Assembly: GCA_021014325.1 (NCBI GenBank)
Contig: JAJGQC010000556.1
Span: 868,001 to 932,000, forward strand
Direction: 5' to 3'
From: Plazaster borealis
Lineage: Eukaryota > Echinodermata > Asteroidea > Forcipulatida > Labidiasteridae
DNA length: 64,000 bases
Numbering within the stretch: position 1 is the stretch's first letter; each line of letters opens with the position of its first letter. The translations under genes and the position numbers were made by a program. Shown one piece after another: positions 57,956 to 64,000 of this stretch. The notes below the pieces were generated by a model. The model was given only the letters and a program-made list of their open reading frames with translations, searched no databases and was not told where the DNA came from.

Positions 57956-58061
57956 CTATGTCAAGAAATTGCTATAATGTTCAACTGCATTCTGACAATT
58001 TAATGGAGCTTCTTTCTGGTGAAAGGCATACTACATCATCGGTTTTGGAAAAGGAAATTAT

Positions 58062-58315
58062 TTATTTATTTGTTTATTTATTTACACATCCAACAGCGCA
58101 AGTGCCAATACCAGGATAATGAATAAGAAATGAGAAGAAATGTTCAGTTTCAGATGTGGGAGGAAAACCCCAAACGGGGAAAACCCACGCAATCAGGTAG
58201 GGACTGAAAAACCCAGATCCACATTCAATGCTTCCGGTCTGAGGTGGGATTCGAACCGGGGTCCACAGAGGTGAAAAGGCGGGGAAAGAAACCACCAAGT
58301 CAACCTGATGCCCCA
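58062..58315 (-). mobile_element. tRNA-derived SINE, second family, minus orientation
   Basis: On the minus strand it has a B box in CCCCGGTTCGAATCCCACC, then CAGTCCCTACCTGATTGCGT, GGGGTTTTCCTCCCACATCT and an (AAAT)n-type tail at 58062-58085. Same family as 5735-6025; this copy is better preserved. Confidence 0.8.
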
Positions 58316-58498
58316 TGTATTTCCATCTTCTAGTTTTCAATAAAAACACACCATACAAACAAACCTCTGAATATTTCATAAAAATTAATGTAGTCCAACA
58401 ATGGTTTATGTCTTGTTTGTGATTTTGAGCAGGTTCATTTACATGCTTATTTCAATTATTTCATTTAAAAAAGTCAATGGTAACTTTGGGATTGGTAA

Positions 58499-58699
58499 AG
58501 GGCTGAATTTCATAGAGTCGCTTTATTTTAAGCAGAAAATAGTGCTTACAAATTTTCTGCTAAGCAAAAGTAAGCAGGATACCAGTCACATATTGTACAT
58601 GTGACATGCCATTTTGGCTGGAAACCTTACTCTGGTAAGCAAAATTTTGTTGTGCTTAGCTACTTTTTGTGCTTAAGCAGCTCTATGAAATTGGGCCCT
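58499..58699. mobile_element. Foldback MITE, GGGCTGAATTTCAT family
   Basis: Ends GGGCTGAATTTCATAGAGTC and GCTCTATGAAATTGGGCCCT are inverted copies. The inside is built from AAGCAGAAAATAGTGCTTAC and complementary AGCAAAATTTTGTTGTGCTT segments. About 200 bp, non-coding. Related to 50914-51208. Confidence 0.8.
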
Positions 58700-58909
58700 G
58701 GTATGTTGGTATGTCCTAGTGTGGCTGGTGGATTTTGACATACTGTACCGGACTTAAACTTAGCCACACGTATTGGTCATCATGTGGTGAAAACTTGGAA
58801 AATTTGTGCGGTGGAGTAATGCTATCTGTGGAGCATTTTCTAACAGTCTGGATATAGCGCTTACTCCACCGCATACATTTGTGAAGTTTTCACCACAGAA
58901 CAATATGAC

Positions 58910-59399
58910 CTGGGCTCGATTTCACAAAGCACTAAGAATCATCTTATTTGTCAGTATTACCATAGTGATTTGTATTGTGACATCAGTTAAAGGCAATAAA
59001 AACGTACTTGGTAAGAAGTACAGCAGCTTCTGATAGTATTAAGCATTTTGAGAAACATTTCACTTTGAAGTAATGCGGTTTTGGAAAAAGATATCAGTTT
59101 TTATCCAAAAGAATTTGAATCTGAGAAGCGTTCGATCAGAAACGTTTCTCAGATTATGTATGCCCATTGCAGATTATTCTTCCTACTTGGACATAACCGC
59201 TCTAGATTTTCAGCAATAATATCTCAAAAACGCCACCACCTTTTAAAATGAAATTTTTACAGGTTAGTTTTAAGGTATATATCTACAATTATATAAGATT
59301 GAAACAAACAGTGGGTTCCAATTACCAAAGGTATACAATCCCTTTAAGATTGATTCACACTTTAGGTAAATCTTAGCTCTTTGTGAAATCGAGCCCGGG
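58910..59399. mobile_element. MITE with GGGCTCGATTTCACAAAG ends, interrupted
   Basis: Terminal inverted repeats CTGGGCTCGATTTCACAAAG and the complement of CCGGGCTCGATTTCACAAAG. The original element of about 130 bp is split by the MITE at 58987-59347. Confidence 0.75.
58987..59347 (+). mobile_element. TTAAAGG MITE, innermost of the nest
   Basis: Begins TTAAAGGCAATAAAAACGTA and ends ATACAATCCCTTTAA. Body blocks match 57279-57648 and, in reverse, 6367-6762. TTAA at both ends fits insertion at a TTAA target within the surrounding MITE. Confidence 0.85.
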
Positions 59400-59650
59400 A
59401 CCTTGTGGTAAAGGGTCAGTCGGTTTGTCAAACTCCGTCGGCCACACTAGTGGGGACTTTATAACCAGCACGACCAATTAACTTTCAGTTTGAAACTTGG
59501 TCATCTTTTTTAATTTTATTTTTTATAATCAACAATTCTGTACTGTGACTCGAATATACAAAAGTTGAAACAACTTTTGCAGACAAACTGCTAGACATTT
59601 CCAGGCTTCTCTAATAAAGTTCCATAAAATTTGTAATAGTAATGTCTTAC

Positions 59651-59725
59651 TTTCTATTGAAGTCCTCCATTGCTCGTTTGACAGACTGTTCCAGTAGCTC
59701 CATCTGGCTTTCGAACTCAGCAATC
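59651..59725 (-). pseudogene. CCDC57: CCDC57 exon 4 of those visible
   Basis: 75 nt, acceptor GAATTGAATAG, donor GTAAGACA. Its first base completes a Lys codon from the previous exon, then IAEFESQMELLEQSVKRAME and DFNR follow, ending in phase 2. Intact and phase-consistent on both sides. Confidence 0.75.
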
Positions 59726-59860
59726 CTATTCAATTCAAAGAGAGAAGATAATTTTCATTTTCATTTGTTCATGTTGCTTATTACTTTCAGGACCCTGACG
59801 AGTTTGATGCAATTATCATGTTGGTTTGTCATAACATTGATTAGCAATTAAGTTTGTTAC

Positions 59861-60004
59861 TTTGCGTCTTTCATTCCAGCCTGATCATGCAACTCCCATT
59901 CTTTCTGCTTGAGCTGCTTGTGAAGATCCAGTACATTAGAGTCAGCATCACCGAGCTGACAAGATACCCTCTCATTGACAGTACGCACAATCTTCATCTC
60001 CTTA
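59861..60004 (-). pseudogene. CCDC57: CCDC57 exon 3 of those visible
   Basis: 144 nt, donor GTAACAAA. Encodes KEMKIVRTVNERVSCQLGDA and DSNVLDLHKQLKQKEWELHD, coiled coil, ending in phase 2. The acceptor at 60005-60006 was chosen because it alone keeps phase with the preceding exon, but its polypyrimidine tract is poor, so the start is uncertain. Confidence 0.65.
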
Positions 60005-60269
60005 CTCATTAATTTTACCTTTAGACATTGTTTGGGATAATTCTCCACAAAACCTTCTAAATAAAATGATTATTTTGGAAGCGACACTGCAAAGCGTCTG
60101 AAGCGTACTACTATTATCCATACAGGACTCTAATATTAAATTTTGGAGCGTCGCTGCAGTATACATGGAAAAATATAGGATGGAACGTGACACATGTTCC
60201 TCCAATCAAATGACAAGGATCTGTGTGTGCGGTATAGAAAGAATAATAATGTATAGGATTCGAACTGCC

Positions 60270-60480
60270 TTCAGCTCCTAGGCAAGCTCGGCAGTCTAGC
60301 AGTAAGACATCTGCTCTAGAATGGCAAAGATCCCAGGTTCGAATCCCACCCTAGTAAAATAGTGGATGGGTTTTTTTCCAACATGACTCAGGGAAAGTAC
60401 TGAAATTACAGTGCTTATCACACATAGATGAAAGGGTAATTAACACACATATTAATCAGTAGTTTTCCCTCGTATGCATT
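60270..60480 (+). mobile_element. tRNA-derived SINE fragment, third type
   Basis: AGCTCGGCAGTCTAGCAGTA gives a tRNA-like 5' part, and CCAGGTTCGAATCCCACC a perfect B box at about 60332-60349. A non-tRNA tail with TTTTTTTCCAACATGACTCA follows. It lies in a CCDC57 intron. Confidence 0.65.
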
Positions 60481-60514
60481 GATGTTTGAAACTGTTAACA
60501 CTACATGTACCTAC

Positions 60515-60648
60515 ATCTTATATTGTTCAATATCGTTCTGTCTGTCTCTAATCCTTTGCTGGTAATGCCTCTGGAGTTCATCTCTTGCCTGAGACTCCCT
60601 CTGTGCTGCCTGGTGTACATCATCTAAACAAATCTTCAGCTCACTTCC
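60515..60648 (-). pseudogene. CCDC57: CCDC57 exon 2 of those visible
   Basis: 134 nt, acceptor AAGTTGTAG, donor GTAGGTAC. Phase 0 in, joining the first exon, and phase 2 out. Encodes GSELKICLDDVHQAAQRESQ, ARDELQRHYQQRIRDRQNDI and EQYK, a charged coiled coil. No stop. Confidence 0.72.
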
Positions 60649-60839
60649 CTACAACTTATAAACATTGAAGAAAAAAATTGTTTATGGAAAATCACCCAAC
60701 ACCAGGACTTGAATTTTGGGGGAGAAATCCACAAGACCACAGGGCTTGTGGCTTAAATTGTTTACTGGACAAGACTTCTTTTACAAGACCAGAATCAAAA
60801 TAAGAAAAACATCCTGACCCAGTTTAACATGCATTTAAG

Positions 60840-61253
60840 TTAAAGGGACACACCGGTTACCTGATACGTAATTTAGTCATGTAGAATCAAAGACAATTAT
60901 TTCTAGATGGTTTTTATATTTTTTTAATAACAAAAATATCACGTAATTAACGAGAAATGACCATCAAAAGCAAAAGCGGTCAAAGGTCATCGTATGCGCT
61001 TTACCAGCCAGTGCAAGTGTCAAATTTACGGGATATGGTATGCTATATGTAATGTTGCAAGTAGACTGGTGCTCTGTTTGTGTAAGTGTTTTACTACGAC
61101 GAGGCATGAGGATCCAGTCCACGTTATCCATCTGAAAGTGTGTATAAACAACGTACATGGAAACCGGTCAACTCGCCCCCCAGCAAAGACGCCAATTACA
61201 AAGTTGCCAACTACAAAGTCGCCAACTACAACGAAGCCGGTGTGTCCCTTTAA
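60840..61253. mobile_element. TTAAAGGGACACACCGG MITE with internal minisatellite
   Basis: Perfect 17-bp terminal inverted repeat TTAAAGGGACACACCGG at both ends (60840-60856 and 61237-61253). Near the right end, 61188-61235, a short tandem repeat of CCAACTACAAAGTCG-type units (about 15 bp) occurs. Non-coding; lies in a CCDC57 intron. Confidence 0.85.
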
Positions 61254-62049
61254 CTGTTTTTATTTGAACAAGCCCTAAGACATGTAAGAGAAGATTGATT
61301 TCATTGGTCTTTATGGGTATAAAAGTATACTTCATTATGCCATTACTCAGCAGAATTAAAAAAGTGTTTTATCAGACTCAAAGTCAGCATTTAAACATAT
61401 TATTTTCTGTTTGAGATGTTACACAGTGAGGTATTAAAGGCTTTCCTTTAATATGTAATTAAAAAATACAAGACCGCCAGACTTGTCCGGTCAAAAGTTT
61501 ACTGGCCCAACACCAAAACTACTGGCCTCAGGCCTGTGGTCCCTGAACACATTTCAAAAGGTGAAGACTAAAAGAAAAATACAGATAATTTGGAACTGGA
61601 ATTAGCCTTTGTGAGGTGTGGGGGACAGTGCGCACTGTTTGGTTTGGGTGCACACAGACAAATTTACCCTTGAAACCAAATAGTGCCGCAGAAATTTTGG
61701 TTGTGAAGCCAAGTACTCTCAGAAAAGCGAACTTAATCACTATGCTAGCCAAGAACCCCATTGAGAGAAGACAAAGAAGGAAAATTCAGTTTTTAGATAA
61801 TGTGTCCACCATATCTCAAAATGACCTATATATTGCACGATGGTGGGAAAACAAGATACATGAAGGGTGTTCCAAAGTTAAAGAAAAAGCTATTAAAAAA
61901 GAAGAACCAAGAGACTTTCACTTGTACTTCTCCAAACAGAATTCACATTGGCATCTCATCACTGGGAAGCTCAATGCTCAGTGGTTAAAATTTCAGAAAC
62001 TTCTTTTAACCCTAAAAAGGCCAACTCCTTCAATATCCTATTTGCCGAT

Positions 62050-62420
62050 GTGTAAGGAATAAGGAGGACTTGGGCTATCGGGGCATGCATCGCAGTAAAG
62101 GAGGATCCAAAAGGATTTGGGCCATGATGGGTTTCTGCTGTGAGAGGATTTAGAAGGAATTGGGCTATCAGGTTATTTTTGACACAAGAGGAAATAGAAG
62201 GATTTTGGCCGCATGCAGTTTGGCCAAAATGGGATTCTAAAGAACATGGGCTGTTGGGGGATTGGAATGTGATGATGAAGCCTGTCAGTGTCACAGGAGG
62301 ATTTAGAAGCATTTAGGCCATTAATCATATTTAGGTAAAACAGTAGAAGGATTTGGGCCCTTTGAGATGTTTACTTTCTACTTCTGAAGGATATAATAGG
62401 AGGATTTGGGCTATGTGTAA
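62050..62420. repeat. Degenerate minisatellite, about 50-65 bp period
   Basis: At least seven irregular copies of a module like AGAAGGATTTGGGCCAT, spaced about 45-65 bp (for example 62098-62125, 62140-62170, 62285-62320, 62343-62362, 62395-62415). Intronic, and too diverged to define an exact unit. Confidence 0.6.
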
Positions 62421-62671
62421 GCAAAAGGGCCTAGTCTGAAAGGGTTAAGCTAATAAAAGCCTCAAAATTTGTCTGCTAAAAAAAAGACTTTATATATACC
62501 TAGAAACAACATTAAAACATAAACCTGATTGTTTATGATGTGTCTGATTTGAGAAGGTTATGCTATTCAGACATTCATCTATCCTTTTCCATAAAATTAA
62601 CGTATCAATATTTTCTAGGTTTGTAGCTCTGATTTGATACTGATAGAAAAGTTTATTTTAACAAAAATCAC

Positions 62672-62973
62672 CTCGGCATTCTTTGCCTGGAATGCTGCTT
62701 TTAGCTCCGAAAATACAACATCGTATTGTTCCAGTTCTTGGTCTCGCTCCGCAAGAAGCCTGAGATTATACTTGAAATCTTCCTTGAGCTTCTTGAACCT
62801 TGCCGTCTCCTGCTCCAACTGTTTATCCTTCTTCTTGATTGCTCCTTCTAAGGACTGGGTGCGAAGCTCTTGTAGCTCACGCCATTCTTGCTCCTTCTGA
62901 GCTGCAAGCTCCCTGAGGGATACATTGGAGGTGGACGGCTGGTTGCCATGACTGTGACAGTTGGACAGACATT
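62672..62973 (-). pseudogene. CCDC57: CCDC57 exon 1 of those visible (N-terminal region)
   Basis: 302 nt, acceptor TTTTTTTTTACAG (strong tract), donor GTGATTTT after GAG, phase 0 out. Encodes a Cys/His/Ser-rich start (CLSNCHSHGNQPSTSNVS), then LRELAAQKEQEWRELQELRT, then KKLKEDFKYNLRLLAERDQE and LEQYDVVFSELKAAFQ. The last two correspond closely to the human CCDC57 N-terminus (RLQEDFVYNL-VL-ERD-ELERYDAAF). The exon starts within a codon, so the initiator Met lies in an upstream exon I could not identify in 62974-64000. Undamaged. Confidence 0.8.
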
Positions 62974-63000
62974 CTGTAAAAAAAAGGGTTTTTGTGGCAT

Positions 63001-63365
63001 GTCATGGCTGAGCGGTCAAGCGCACCGGACTCAAGCTTTGGGGTTTCTGTTTGTTTGTTTGTTTAGATGATCTTCCCGTCAAGGGAACTCGGCAAACTCC
63101 CACAAGGGATATAAACACCAAGTTGGCAATAGCCAATCTCTCTCATACAAACATTGGTTTAACGTCTATGTATGATTAATTTATGAATTGCACAAATCAA
63201 GTTATTGTGATTCAGTAACTAGATGACAATACTTATTCTAGTCATTGTGAAATCAGCGGTTAGCTTGGTAATGGTAGGATTTGAACCCACAATTGCAAGT
63301 CCTGCAGTTTCTGGTCAGCAGAGTGTGGCTTCGAGTCTCGGTCTTGACACTTGGGTCCTTAATAT
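63001..63365 (+). mobile_element. Fragments of tRNA-derived SINEs
   Basis: 63001-63050 has TCATGGCTGAGCGGTCAAGC, the head seen at 4535, then GTTTCTGTTTG. 63295-63365 has GTCAGCAGAGTGTGGCTTCG and GTCTTGACACTTGGGTCCTT, the B box and downstream body. Between them lies unrelated sequence, so this may be one SINE split by an insertion of about 240 bp. Confidence 0.55.
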
Positions 63366-64000
63366 ACTGTAAGCAGGAATATTGTTAGGCACTATATGGA
63401 AAGTTTTCGTGGATTTGTCTCATAAAAGAAGTTGACCACAAACAAACTCCAACCATGGAGGAAGGAGTGTTCCTTCCTTCAAGCTCCAACACAGTGTTGT
63501 GTGCAGGGGTTACGGGTCACCGACTTCATTGGGCATGTTGGGCAGGTAGTTCCATTATGTGAATGGGTAAATTTACTACACAATGAGGGGAGAGGCACAC
63601 AGAACATGTACAATATGGACAAACATCGTTTTGTAGTGCAGAACATAGTATTTTATGGACTTACTTGTTCAATGTAACAATAAAAACCCACGATAAATAT
63701 TCAAATGTTAAATGGACGGACTACTGTTGGCATTGTGCGTGAATCATTGCAAGTCAATGTCATCGACGATAATTCTAACCGTCTCAATCGAGGACTTAAC
63801 TGATGGTTTAGCTTATTTTTTAGATGATTAACGAATACTAAAGAAACAGTATAAATTTACCTCATCTTTGATCTATAAACTATAGTTGGGACGATTGTCA
63901 AGTTGGGACGGAACATTGTTAACCCAACTGTTTCAACTGCAATTGTGCACCATTTGCTTTGCATCTGAATAAATTTGTTCATTTATGTCCAATGTTTAAA
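63366..64000. other. Non-coding end of window
   Basis: No coding exon recognised on either strand. If CCDC57 has a 5' exon or promoter nearby, it is not identifiable here. Confidence 0.45.

Larger units (their letters stand above)
58713..59457. mobile_element. Outer TIR element of a transposon nest
   Basis: Ends GTCCTAGTGTGGCTGGTGGA and the complement of GTCCCCACTAGTGTGGCCGA, an imperfect TIR of about 45 bp. Inside it lie a foldback (TGTGGTGAAAACTT at about 58781 against AAGTTTTCACCACA at about 58884) and the MITE at 58910-59399, itself split by another MITE. Confidence 0.65.
51220..62973 (-). pseudogene. CCDC57: CCDC57 (coiled-coil domain-containing 57), damaged copy lacking its 3' end
   Basis: Eleven exons recognised on the minus strand (62973-62672 down to 51420-51220), about 2.0 kb of coding sequence. 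The family member in vertebrates is a centrosomal and microtubule-associated coiled-coil protein reported to act with CEP63. Best anchors to human CCDC57 from memory are LKEDFKYNLRLLAERDQELE in the first exon, LDWQRRCED in the seventh, and LAETRREADEYF with ALGN in the last. Most neighbouring exon phases agree. Damage: in-frame stops at 57916-57918, 56031-56033, 56028-56030, 55977-55979 and 52075-52077, and frame changes near 56790 and 51980. About 200 C-terminal residues expected from vertebrate length are absent: sequence left of 51220 is transposon. Either a pseudogene or a poor-quality consensus. Confidence 0.75.

Noticed and set aside
61616..62062. Plus-strand open frame of 148 codons.
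   Set aside because: It lies antisense in a CCDC57 intron, has no recognisable domain and runs into the degenerate minisatellite.

Overview
This is nuclear DNA from an animal. Genes are split into exons with GT/AG splice sites, and the space between them is filled with SINEs, LINEs, LTR retrotransposons, foldback MITEs and one very large satellite array. The dispersed-repeat vocabulary (many TTAAAGG-ended MITEs, foldback elements starting GGCCCAATTTCAT, tRNA-derived SINEs) resembles echinoderm genomes as I remember them. Echinoderm is an inference of low to moderate confidence; marine deuterostome is safer.

Layout. 1-6.7 kb holds no recognised gene: a possible CCAAT-box promoter (1.67-1.87 kb), a palindromic minisatellite (2.4-2.7 kb), foldback MITEs, a palindromic CRE-like array split by a SINE, and further SINEs. 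6.8-9.8 kb carries, on the minus strand, the last three coding exons of a galactosylceramidase (GALC) gene. They are short, intact and phase-consistent. 10.6-14.1 kb is a decayed LINE on the minus strand, and 14.27-15.3 kb a second, 5'-truncated LINE on the plus strand.

16.3-42.1 kb is one satellite array of about 25.8 kb (roughly 140 monomers of about 180-188 bp). Most monomers carry a 16-bp perfect palindrome, ACCATGCCGGCATGGT. The core is organised as a higher-order repeat, dominated by a three-monomer unit of about 544 bp. The edges are older-looking and more divergent. A 6.49-kb LTR retrotransposon (42.09-48.58 kb) is inserted inside a monomer near the right edge, and the interrupted monomer resumes beyond it. 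That LTR element is scrambled: its gag is partly inverted, its protease is split by a 1524-bp TIR transposon with a 9-bp target duplication, and its RT and integrase are missing. A separate Ty3/gypsy fragment with integrase and a short 3' LTR follows (48.83-50.70 kb).

51.2-63.0 kb holds eleven exons, on the minus strand, of a gene I identify as CCDC57, a centrosomal coiled-coil protein. Splice sites are mostly preserved, but there are five in-frame stops and two apparent frameshifts, so it reads as a pseudogene or a badly damaged allele. Its introns hold nested MITEs, SINEs, a long hairpin and a degenerate minisatellite.

The GALC fragment lacks its 5' exons and the CCDC57 fragment lacks its 3' exons. 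Both missing ends face the LINE/satellite/retrotransposon block. This suggests that the block sits on an old rearrangement or deletion breakpoint, possibly pericentromeric, or on an assembly join. The most notable object in the window is the satellite with its palindromic box, which alternates between intact and half forms across the higher-order repeat.
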